This document shows, one piece after another, positions 7,787-14,678 of a stretch of DNA of 64,000 nt (position 1 is its first letter; each line of letters starts with the position of its first letter). Where the stretch lies: the NCBI GenBank assembly GCA_002350845.1, contig DEFL01000008.1, positions 20,758-84,757 of the forward strand, in the 5' to 3' direction. The position numbers and the translations under genes were made by a program. Below the pieces are notes generated by a model. The model was not told the origin of the DNA and did no database searches. It was given only the letters and a program-made list of their open reading frames with translations. This stretch comes from Christensenella sp. UBA2853. GTDB lineage: Bacteria; Bacillota; Clostridia; Christensenellales; Aristaeellaceae.

Positions 7787-9310
7787 ATGCAGGACACTTC
7801 AAAATGCAGCCTTGACGTGACAGACAAAAACACGGAAATATCAGCTGCGGAGGAACGCGTTCTTCTTGATGCCTCAGGCTGCGTACTCCTGGTATGCAGT
7901 CTGGCTGCAGCCGCGCTGTTCAGTTTTGGGCACGACTGGCTGAACCTGTCTTTTCATGGACCGGGGATCGGCATCACAGTCAGCCATCTGGTCCTGACCT
8001 GTTTGGTGATCTGCACAGCAAATGCCCGAAAGCATATAAAACTCAGAGGCCAGGGGATCTTTTTGCTTATCCTGTCTGTCCTGCTGAGCCTCACCTATGC
8101 CGTTTTCGCCAATCCAGCCATGAGACGGCTGAATCTGCCCGTTCTGTGTCTGCTCACGGCACAGACTCTTTTCACACTGACCGAAAAGAATCATGCCCCA
8201 GCCCTGTCCGGAAATGGGCTTTGGGAAGGGCTGCAGCGCTATGGGGTCAGCCTGTTCCGATACTGGAAAACTCCGTTTCAATCACTCTCTGAGAAAGTAC
8301 AGACCAGGAGCTGGTCCGGCAGGAATCTGCTGCTTGGCATTGCGGCAGCCCTGATCGCTTCGATGACTGCTGCGTACCTTCTTTCAACTGCAGATCAGGT
8401 TTTTTCCAGCATTCTTGATGGTGCGGTGCGCCGGGCTGAGCATATCCGTTTCGATTCTGTTTTGAAGATGCTTCTCACGCTGCTTTTGACATTCATGCTC
8501 TTTTCCCATCGGTTCAGTCTTCTGCAGAAGCCGGAAAAAATCCATCCTGTTCTCTGCCGTGCATCGGATCCAACGGTTGTTTCTCTTATTCTTGTCGGGC
8601 TTTCGCTTGTTTATGCTCTTTTCAGTTATGTGCAGATTCGCTACCTCTTTGCCGGTGTTGAGAGCGTCCGCATGAGCGGCGGATATGCGGCATATGCCAG
8701 AAGCGGGTTCTTTCAGCTGGTCGCGGTTGCGCTGCTGACACTGAGCATCATCCTGCCGGCGCTGACCCTGTTCCGGGAAAAACGTGCCGTGCGCGTGCTG
8801 TGCGCCGTCACATCCCTGCTGACGGGCATCATTGACATTTCGGCGTTTGTACGGATGCGGCTGTATACAGAAGCTTTTGGCCTGTCGACGCTGCGTGTTG
8901 TCACGCTCTGGGGCATTGCCATGATCATGCTTGCCCTCCTGGCAGTTCTTGGAAAATGCATCAAACCTGAATTCCGGATCTGTCCTGTACTGGCGGTCAT
9001 CATCCTGAGCAGCTGGGTTGCGCTCAACTGGATCAATATTGACCGCACCGTTGCAGACAACCTGGTCTTCCGCTTCAATGAAGGTGCCGAAGGTTCCGGC
9101 AGCATCCAGACACTGGCCTCGGACCAGTACTGGAATCCAGCGTATTATGCTGCATTCCAGAATATTGAAGATCCGGCCGCCCGACAGGATGCACTGGACC
9201 TGCTTGACCTCAGAGCCCATGAGCTGCAGGCTGACGGAAGGCTTTTGAAAGAACCTTCTCTGTATGACTGGAGTCTGGCCTTCCTCCCTGCCGGAACGGA
9301 TCAGCAGTAA
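7787..9310 (+). CDS. DUF4153/DUF4173-type polytopic membrane protein
   Basis: A 507-residue membrane protein with about twelve hydrophobic segments, function unknown. The family-specific part is VQIRYLFAG followed by YARSGFFQLVAVALL (about residues 282-315), and further on LSTLRVVTLWG. The final 100 residues are soluble, with LNWINIDRTVADNL preceding a helical tail. AAGGAGG lies 9 bases before the ATG at 7787. It is the third gene of the DUF2975-HTH operon, 60 bases after the regulator. The combination recurs in Firmicutes and suggests a common envelope-related role, but no substrate or activity can be read from the sequence. Confidence 0.72.
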   Translation: MQDTSKCSLDVTDKNTEISAAEERVLLDASGCVLLVCSLAAAALFSFGHDWLNLSFHGPGIGITVSHLVLTCLVICTANARKHIKLRGQGIFLLILSVLLSLTYAVFANPAMRRLNLPVLCLLTAQTLFTLTEKNHAPALSGNGLWEGLQRYGVSLFRYWKTPFQSLSEKVQTRSWSGRNLLLGIAAALIASMTAAYLLSTADQVFSSILDGAVRRAEHIRFDSVLKMLLTLLLTFMLFSHRFSLLQKPEKIHPVLCRASDPTVVSLILVGLSLVYALFSYVQIRYLFAGVESVRMSGGYAAYARSGFFQLVAVALLTLSIILPALTLFREKRAVRVLCAVTSLLTGIIDISAFVRMRLYTEAFGLSTLRVVTLWGIAMIMLALLAVLGKCIKPEFRICPVLAVIILSSWVALNWINIDRTVADNLVFRFNEGAEGSGSIQTLASDQYWNPAYYAAFQNIEDPAARQDALDLLDLRAHELQADGRLLKEPSLYDWSLAFLPAGTDQQ

Positions 9311-9388
9311 CCCTTTCCCTGCAGGAGTCCAGCACCCGATGTTGAAAGTACTCGACACAATCAGCCCGTGCCGGGGTCAGCTATTGAC

Positions 9389-9435
9389 AAAAAAGAGCTT
9401 TCTTCCACTTTTTCAGTGGTCGAAAGCTCTTTTTG
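9389..9435. terminator. Bidirectional Rho-independent terminator
   Basis: AAAAAGAGCTTTC pairs with GAAAGCTCTTTTT, extended by CCACT/AGTGG around a TTTTC loop. A-rich and T-rich flanks serve both strands. It lies between the convergent genes ending at 9310 (+) and 9465 (-). Confidence 0.9.
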
Positions 9436-9464
9436 GCTGCAGATCGATTGCTCAGACAGAATGC

Positions 9465-10550
9465 TTACTCATTCCGCAGGATATAAGTGATCACGCCTTC
9501 GTTGGAGGTGAAGACCAGTGCTGTTTTGTCTTCCGCTTCCACAATTTCATACGCACCGGGCGTGACGGTTTCGGCGGCGGGGTTCATGGCGATATAGGTG
9601 CCTGCGTCCTTTCCGTCTGTTTCATCAGCGTCAAAGGCGAAGAAGGTATATTCCGCGGTCAGCGCCGGGTCGCCCGTGCCTGTGAAGTCGGCATAGGTTT
9701 TGCCTTCACCGTCTGCTGACAGCACGATATACATCTGAGCGCTGCCGTATTCCGGGAAAGCGGAAAAATCACAGTCCCAGGTGCCAACCAGTTTAGCGCG
9801 CTGTGCGGCGGTTTCATCATTGGTCATGGAGGCCAGGTTCTCTACCACAAACAGGGAAATCACACTCTGCAGGGTATCCTCATTTTCTTCACTCAGAGCA
9901 GAAGATTCAATGGCGGAGCCCACCCAGTAGGCATAGGGGCCTTCCAGCAGATTTTCCACATTTTCCTCAGTGTCCCCATATCGGAATTCCAGGTGGTAGG
10001 TGGTGGCGGGCGTATCCGGGAACATCAGCAGGTATTGGAAGACGCCGACATTCTCTTCCTGCGCTTGATACAGGTAACCGTCCATGGCCATCTCATATTC
10101 ACCATAGGTGCCCCTGGCTGCCCCATCGCGGACGAACGCATAGGTATAGGTCGCGCTGGAGCCGTCCGCCATGGTGTAGGTAACGGTTTTTCCGTCCTCA
10201 CCGCCAAAGGTGATAGCGGTCACATCGTCAATGAATCCGCAGTAGAAGTTCGGCTCGGTGGCCTGTTCACCGTAGCCGGGGGCGTTGATGGAGCTCTTTA
10301 CATAGGCAACCACGTCATCGGCAGTGGAAGCGCCGACTACAGCGGCAGCGTAGTCATGCCAGTAATGGTCATATTCGTGGTTCAGGGTCGCTCCTTCAAA
10401 CAGCGGCAGGTATGTGCCGATGATCTGAGAAAGGAAGGTATCTCCTGTAATCGTCTCCTCTGCCTGAGCGGGGCAGCCTGCGGGAGCAGCCGTCATCATC
10501 AGAACGGCGGCTGCCAGGATTGCCAGCATCCGGGAAAGCTTTTTGAACAT
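9465..10550 (-). CDS. Secreted protein, possibly ZinT/calycin-like
   Basis: A 361-residue exported protein. A signal peptide is clear (FKKLSRMLAILAAAVLMMTAAP). The ATG at 10559 touches the ribosome binding site AAGGAGG, so the ATG at 10550, 9 bases after it, is the likely start. The mature part has two sections. The first (to about residue 210) runs from YDHYWHDYAAAV through YLLMFPDTP to YHLEFRYGD and recalls the order of ZinT/YodA lipocalin-like metal proteins. The His cluster of that family is not conserved, so metal binding is doubtful. The second part (LVGTWDCDFSAFPEYGS onward) is a separate beta-rich domain. It is divergent from a TetR gene and shares its promoter region, so it is probably that regulator's target. 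Confidence 0.5.
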   Translation of the reverse strand: MFKKLSRMLAILAAAVLMMTAAPAGCPAQAEETITGDTFLSQIIGTYLPLFEGATLNHEYDHYWHDYAAAVVGASTADDVVAYVKSSINAPGYGEQATEPNFYCGFIDDVTAITFGGEDGKTVTYTMADGSSATYTYAFVRDGAARGTYGEYEMAMDGYLYQAQEENVGVFQYLLMFPDTPATTYHLEFRYGDTEENVENLLEGPYAYWVGSAIESSALSEENEDTLQSVISLFVVENLASMTNDETAAQRAKLVGTWDCDFSAFPEYGSAQMYIVLSADGEGKTYADFTGTGDPALTAEYTFFAFDADETDGKDAGTYIAMNPAAETVTPGAYEIVEAEDKTALVFTSNEGVITYILRNE

Positions 10551-10585
10551 CGTTTTCATCCTCCTTGGAAATCTTGCGGAAGATC

Positions 10586-10653
10586 TTGTTAGACACCGCT
10601 AACTTGATTATAATATGGGCGAAATGACTTGCAATAGTTTTTGGGTCATTTCG
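10586..10653. promoter_or_regulatory. Face-to-face divergent promoters with two inverted repeats (TetR control region)
   Basis: Plus strand: TTGTTA (10586-10591), 17 bp, TATAAT (10609-10614), leading to the TetR gene. Minus strand: TTGCAA (10629-10634), 16 bp, TATAAT (10607-10612), leading to the secreted protein. The two -10 boxes overlap in one near-palindromic block. Inverted repeats GTTAG/CTAAC (10588-10592 with 10599-10603) and CGAAATGAC/GTCATTTCG (10620-10628 with 10645-10653) are candidate operators for the TetR protein. Confidence 0.65.
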
Positions 10654-10679
10654 GAAATTTCGTTGGGAGGGGCTGCCGG

Positions 10680-11264
10680 ATGAATGCGTTCAGCCCGGAG
10701 AAACGGGAAAGTATCGAATCACGCATGATTGAGGAAGGCTTTTCCATGCTGAAGGCAGGGGGACTCAGGAATATCTGTATTGAAGAAATTGCGCGGAAGT
10801 GCGGTGTTGCCAAAGGCAGTTTCTATTCCTTTTTCGACACGAAAACAGCATTCATCTATCGGATCATGGTATCCAAACGGGAGGAAGCCAAACGGGAACT
10901 GAAGCACCATTTGCACAATGGAAAGATGAGCTTTGACGGTCTGTATCAATACCTGCTCTGGCTGGCGCACAGCGATCTGGATATCTTTGCGCATCTCTCT
11001 GAAAAGGAACAGCAGGAATTGAAACGACAGTGGCCGGCGTCCTGGCTGAACAATGACAGCAACAATATCCTTACGGTGTCCCGGATTCTGGACTGTCTTG
11101 AAAAGCCGCGGCAGGATGCGGACAAGCTGCTGTTTGCAAACTGCTTGAAGCTCATATCACTGGCCAGGGCGGAAAAGCAGGTGTTTGCTTCCACCGCGTT
11201 TGAACAGATGATTGAAAGCATTGTCCGTCTTGCCTGCGAAACAGTCTGTATTTCATCTCGTTAA
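10680..11264 (+). CDS. TetR/AcrR-family transcriptional regulator
   Basis: A 194-residue one-component repressor. The N-terminal HTH is typical: IEEIARKCGVAKGSFYSFFDTKTAFIY is the family core, seen here at about residues 33-60. The C-terminal ligand domain is all-helical and not assignable to a named subgroup. The ATG at 10680 has GGGAGGGG 7 bases upstream; an in-frame ATG at 10641 lies inside the candidate operator and is rejected. The gene is divergent from the secreted protein at 9465-10550 and is followed by five same-strand genes, so it may control both sides through the inverted repeats at 10588-10653. The ligand is unknown. Confidence 0.85.
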   Translation: MNAFSPEKRESIESRMIEEGFSMLKAGGLRNICIEEIARKCGVAKGSFYSFFDTKTAFIYRIMVSKREEAKRELKHHLHNGKMSFDGLYQYLLWLAHSDLDIFAHLSEKEQQELKRQWPASWLNNDSNNILTVSRILDCLEKPRQDADKLLFANCLKLISLARAEKQVFASTAFEQMIESIVRLACETVCISSR

Positions 11265-11350
11265 GACGACCTGACTGCGTGATGGGTGAATCAGCTTGAA
11301 AGCATCACCGGACAGCGCAAAACCCCTGGAATGAAAGAAGGCGGGACACA

Positions 11351-12064
11351 GTGAAAGAAAAGGACTTACCGATCGACCGTACCCGGCACGCAGTCTACAC
11401 AAAGAATGCAAAGAAATGCGTGATGCGGCTTCTGCACCGATGGTATGACGATCAGACCTGCGGACAGCTCTGGGAAAAGATCCAGCTGCAGTACTGCGAG
11501 TTTCTCCGGGATGAGCCGCCCATGGCCGGCGCAAAGATCAAGGTCAGCATCTATGACCCGATCCTGATCTTCGCCTGGTACAAAGTTGTTCCGGACAAGC
11601 CGAGACTGGAAGAAGTGCAGCAGGACATTTTTGACTGTTTTATGGGGTCATTTGATGCGCTGGGCAAAATCTTCAACCTCAACCGCAGACTGGACAACCG
11701 CCTCGCCAGCCGGATTTTCAGGAAAGCAAATGATATCCGGGTCAAGGAGATCAGGCGCTTTCCCGGATCGTTCCGAATGGGTTCCTGCTCCTATGACAGA
11801 GAAAACGGCGTGATCCGCTACAGCTTCACCCAATGCCCCAACGCGGAATTCGCCAAACGGCATCACATGGAGGATGTGCTGCCGGTCATGTGCAACTGCG
11901 ACCATATGGCGATGCAGAAGCTCCACGCCTGCCTGATCCGCGAAGGGACCTGTGTGGAATCACCCTACTGCGATTACTGTATTGCAGGAGACCGGAATCC
12001 CATCACACAGGCGTATGAACTGGTAAAGAAGGGAAATGGCCTGCTGGTGAGTGTGAAGAAATAA
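11351..12064 (+). CDS. L-2-amino-thiazoline-4-carboxylic acid hydrolase-like protein
   Basis: A 237-residue cytoplasmic protein of the ATC hydrolase family (PF14196). Some members open the thiazoline ring of L-ATC on the way to L-cysteine; many homologues have no known substrate. The diagnostic stretch is FTQCPNAEFAKRHHMED, then PVMCNCDHMAM, then REGTCVESPYCDYCIAGD, giving the conserved Cys and Asp residues. The start is GTG at 11351, with AGAAGG 11 bases upstream. It is the second gene of a TetR-led operon and is followed 15 bases later by a membrane protein. With a methyltransferase two genes on, the operon might modify a small sulfur or nitrogen heterocycle, which is inference. Three extra Cys near the C-terminus are notable. 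Confidence 0.75.
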   Translation: MKEKDLPIDRTRHAVYTKNAKKCVMRLLHRWYDDQTCGQLWEKIQLQYCEFLRDEPPMAGAKIKVSIYDPILIFAWYKVVPDKPRLEEVQQDIFDCFMGSFDALGKIFNLNRRLDNRLASRIFRKANDIRVKEIRRFPGSFRMGSCSYDRENGVIRYSFTQCPNAEFAKRHHMEDVLPVMCNCDHMAMQKLHACLIREGTCVESPYCDYCIAGDRNPITQAYELVKKGNGLLVSVKK

Positions 12065-12079
12065 ACATGGAGGGATCCT

Positions 12080-12580
12080 ATGCTGCTGACTGTATTTCTC
12101 GCCATTGTGCTGTGTGCGGCAGTGTCACTGATGCTGTTATCGGCCGTGGCGTTCGTTCAGAAAAAGGAGTTTTTCTCCTCCGCACCGAAAGAGGCGCAGG
12201 AGGCGATTCTTCCCCGAGAAAAAGAACTGTTTTATGGCGCGAGAACCATCGGCTGGACGCTCATGATCTTCAGTATCCTCATGATTCTCGGCACAGGAGC
12301 TGTTTCCATTTGGGACGGCTTCAGGAGCGGATTCGGCTTCTGGCAGTTTTTTACAAGGTTTGTGCTGATCTTCACGATCTACAAAGTCTACGACATGGTC
12401 TGCTTTGATTACTTTCTGCTGATGAAGTTTCATTTCTTCCAGTACTACTATCCGGAAACGCAAAGTGCGCTTGTCGGAAGAAAGTATGGATTCAACATCA
12501 GAAGCCAGCTGCTGAAGCTCCTGGTCATCTTCCCGGCGGTTTCAGCCATCGCGGCCTGGATCTGCACCCTGATTGGATAA
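12080..12580 (+). CDS. Unknown membrane protein
   Basis: A 166-residue protein I do not recognise by family. Four hydrophobic segments are visible: an N-terminal one (about 2-24), one around GWTLMIFSILMILGTGAV, one around FWQFFTRFVLIFTIY, and a C-terminal one ending AAWICTLIG. Between the first two is a charged loop. GGAGGGA precedes the ATG by 4 bases. It starts 15 bases after the ATC-hydrolase-like gene and ends 15 bases before the methyltransferase start, so it is surely co-transcribed. It may be a transporter or membrane anchor subunit for the products of this operon (inference). Confidence 0.7.
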   Translation: MLLTVFLAIVLCAAVSLMLLSAVAFVQKKEFFSSAPKEAQEAILPREKELFYGARTIGWTLMIFSILMILGTGAVSIWDGFRSGFGFWQFFTRFVLIFTIYKVYDMVCFDYFLLMKFHFFQYYYPETQSALVGRKYGFNIRSQLLKLLVIFPAVSAIAAWICTLIG

Positions 12581-12595
12581 GAGGTGGCACTGAGC

Positions 12596-13186
12596 ATGAA
12601 ACTGAGCCTGAAAGAATACGACGCCATGCAGTCCGGCTGGCGCAAATGGATCAACGAGCACATGGAAATCAGCGGCTTTAAGGCCTGGGGCATGGATTTT
12701 ACCGGGAAAGACATTCTGGAGGTCGGATGCGGATCCGGCTATTCCGCGTCTCTGATCGTCAAAGATCACCCGAAAAGCTATACCGGCATTGACATCATGC
12801 CGGAACAGCTGGAAAAGGCAGAGGCGCTTGGGCTGAGGGATGCACGGTTTGTTCAGGGGGATGCTGCCGATCTGAGCCGGTTTGAGGATGAACGCTTCGA
12901 CATGATCGTGGACTTCATGATCCTGCACCATGTGGAGGGATGGAGAAGCTTTCTGAAGGAAGCATACCGGGTTCTGCGGCCGGGCGGCGAGATGTATATC
13001 AACGACCTGACGAGAAAAGGGGTTCATCTGACGGACTTTGTCTTCCGATGGGACCATGCGGAGGAACCGCTGTTCTCAATGAAGGAGTTTGAACAGCAGG
13101 CCCGCAAAAGCGGTTTTGTGACGGTCAAAAGATGCAATTATGCAGGTCTTGACTTCTGCTTCAAGTTTCAAAAAGCGGAGGGATAA
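12596..13186 (+). CDS. Class I SAM-dependent methyltransferase
   Basis: A 196-residue cytoplasmic enzyme with the Rossmann methyltransferase fold. Motif I is ILEVGCGSGYS (about residues 41-51), the acidic end of strand 2 is YTGIDIMPEQ, motif II is FDMIVDFMILHHV, and motif III is VLRPGGEMYI. The ATG at 12596 has AGAGGTGG 8 bases upstream; a GTG at 12584 overlaps that site and is less likely. It overlaps no neighbour but sits 2 bases before the next membrane-protein gene. UbiE/COQ5-like small-molecule methylation is the closest general class, but the substrate cannot be told from sequence. Length is short but complete for a Methyltransf_11 protein. Confidence 0.85.
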   Translation: MKLSLKEYDAMQSGWRKWINEHMEISGFKAWGMDFTGKDILEVGCGSGYSASLIVKDHPKSYTGIDIMPEQLEKAEALGLRDARFVQGDAADLSRFEDERFDMIVDFMILHHVEGWRSFLKEAYRVLRPGGEMYINDLTRKGVHLTDFVFRWDHAEEPLFSMKEFEQQARKSGFVTVKRCNYAGLDFCFKFQKAEG

Positions 13187-13188
13187 GC

Positions 13189-13692
13189 ATGTTCTGGACA
13201 ATTACCTTCGAAATTCTTTTCCTGTGGGTATGCTATGCGGCCTACATGGCTGTTCTTGTGCACAGGCGCGGGCCTGTCGGCGGCCTTTTCTTCTATCCTC
13301 AGGCGATGATTGACCGGGTCAAAGCCCTGGGCATGATCTCCGAAGAGGAATTCCGGAAGAGAAAGCGGTTTGCATTCACCCTTCTCATCGCATGGATGCT
13401 GGTGATCCCCGGCATCATGATTCTCCGGATCAACGGCGCGAGGAGCTGGTGGGACTGCTGCTGGCAGTTTTACGCGCTGTTCCTCGGCGCGGAATTCTTC
13501 GATTGGCTGTTTATCGACACCGTCTGGGTGGCACTGTCTGACTGGTGGCTGATCCCCGGAACGGAAGATCTCAATGACACCTGGCACAACGTCCATGTGA
13601 AGCAATGGAAGATGCTGAAACTGATTCCATACTCGGTGCCGCTGGCGGCAGCGGTGGGCGGACTGTACTGGCTGATTGGACGCATGATGTGA
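13189..13692 (+). CDS. Unknown membrane protein
   Basis: A 167-residue membrane protein starting 2 bases after the methyltransferase stop. Four hydrophobic segments are visible, with a short motif-like patch DWLFIDTVWVALSDWWLIPG between the last two and a charged loop near residues 40-65. I do not recognise the family. Dense Trp content in the C-terminal half is unusual. GGAGGG lies 8 bases before the ATG, inside the preceding gene, which suggests translational coupling. After the TGA the same frame stays open for 29 codons; this is probably chance. Confidence 0.65.
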   Translation: MFWTITFEILFLWVCYAAYMAVLVHRRGPVGGLFFYPQAMIDRVKALGMISEEEFRKRKRFAFTLLIAWMLVIPGIMILRINGARSWWDCCWQFYALFLGAEFFDWLFIDTVWVALSDWWLIPGTEDLNDTWHNVHVKQWKMLKLIPYSVPLAAAVGGLYWLIGRMM

Positions 13693-13795
13693 GCGCACGA
13701 TGATCCGGGAAAAGAGGAAGTCTTCCACATGATCACGACACTGGCCGTGCTGGCGGTGGGAGAAATGAATAGGATGTTCTGAAGGAGTCTGAAAC

Positions 13796-14419
13796 ATGAA
13801 TGCTGTGAAAATCTCATTTCTGATTGCGATTGCGGGGCACCTGCTCTGCGGCGTATGCGATTGCCTGCTGACGTATCTGCCCGGCGGACGGTTCCGCTTT
13901 GAGGACATGAAGGATAACGACAGGCTGTCCGCTGCGTTCAGGGACATGCCGCTGCGAAATCCGCTCCTGTCCATGCTGCTGGGCTGCCTGGCCATGTTTC
14001 TGTTTGCCTTTGGCTATCTGGCACTGGCAGACTGGATGCGTGCGTGGTCGGAGCCCTGTGCGATGCTGATTCAGATCAGCACGGTCATGGTGCTGACCTT
14101 TGGCATGGCGCATCATGTGTTCTGCGGCGTGCCGGAGTGGCTGTATGTGAAGATGGGCAGGACGGAGGAAGCAAGGCAGTTGATCACAGAGTTTTTCAAA
14201 AAGACATCGGTTACCCTGATCGTCTGCTATCTCGGATTCCTGATCTTCGGCGTATCTCTGTTTGTCCCGGTTGTCAGCGGGTGGACGCCGCTGCCACGCT
14301 GGGCCTGTGTGTTCAATATTCTGCCCCTGATGCTGGCGCTCATGCCGACACGTGTGGGCGGATCAGGGAACTGGGCCGGGGCAATCATGTTCCTGGGGCT
14401 CATCTTTCTTGTGCCATGA
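13796..14419 (+). CDS. DUF6796-like membrane protein
   Basis: A 207-residue polytopic membrane protein with about six hydrophobic segments. The opening GHLLCGVCDCLLTYLPGG and the patch GMAHHVFCGVPEWLYV resemble the uncharacterised DUF6796 family; the match is from memory and tentative. GAAGGAG lies 9 bases before the ATG. It is the last gene of the TetR / ATC-hydrolase operon, 103 bases after its neighbour, and is followed by a strong terminator at 14593-14642. In the gap 14420-14592 the frame continues open for 37 codons after TGA, with no start signal of its own. Confidence 0.6.
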   Translation: MNAVKISFLIAIAGHLLCGVCDCLLTYLPGGRFRFEDMKDNDRLSAAFRDMPLRNPLLSMLLGCLAMFLFAFGYLALADWMRAWSEPCAMLIQISTVMVLTFGMAHHVFCGVPEWLYVKMGRTEEARQLITEFFKKTSVTLIVCYLGFLIFGVSLFVPVVSGWTPLPRWACVFNILPLMLALMPTRVGGSGNWAGAIMFLGLIFLVP

Positions 14420-14592
14420 TGGAAGTACTTTTGGGGGGAGCAGGAAGCGCACAGCTGTTACGCGGATCACAGGGATCAGCTGCAAAAAAGCTTATGCCGC
14501 TTCATGCAGCAGGTCAAACCTGAACTGGACTGAGCCGGGAAGAGGATGCTGCTGACAAATCCTTTCTTCAACAAAACTATATCTAAAAATAT

Positions 14593-14642
14593 AAAGCAGG
14601 CCCGCAATCCAACCTGGAGGGGTTGGACTGCGAGCCTGCTTT
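14593..14642. terminator. Strong terminator between convergent genes
   Basis: AAAGCAGGC at 14593 pairs with GCCTGCTTT ending at 14642, and the stem continues through CGCA/TGCG and TCCAACC/GGTTGGA to a small loop. A-rich sequence on the left and T-rich on the right allow use from both strands. It separates the TetR operon (+) from the MMPL partner gene (-). Confidence 0.88.
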
Positions 14643-14678
14643 GCATGATGCAGTATGTTCAGTCTGGTGGAAGATGTT

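Noticed and set aside
13693..13782. In-frame extension of 29 codons after the TGA of the membrane protein at 13189
   Set aside because: Could suggest TGA read-through, but such a length is common by chance in this composition, and the protein ends naturally after its last helix.
14420..14533. In-frame extension of 37 codons after the TGA of the DUF6796-like gene
   Set aside because: Looks mildly protein-like, but has no start signal, and TGA is used as a normal stop throughout the window; a second coincidence is more likely than recoding.
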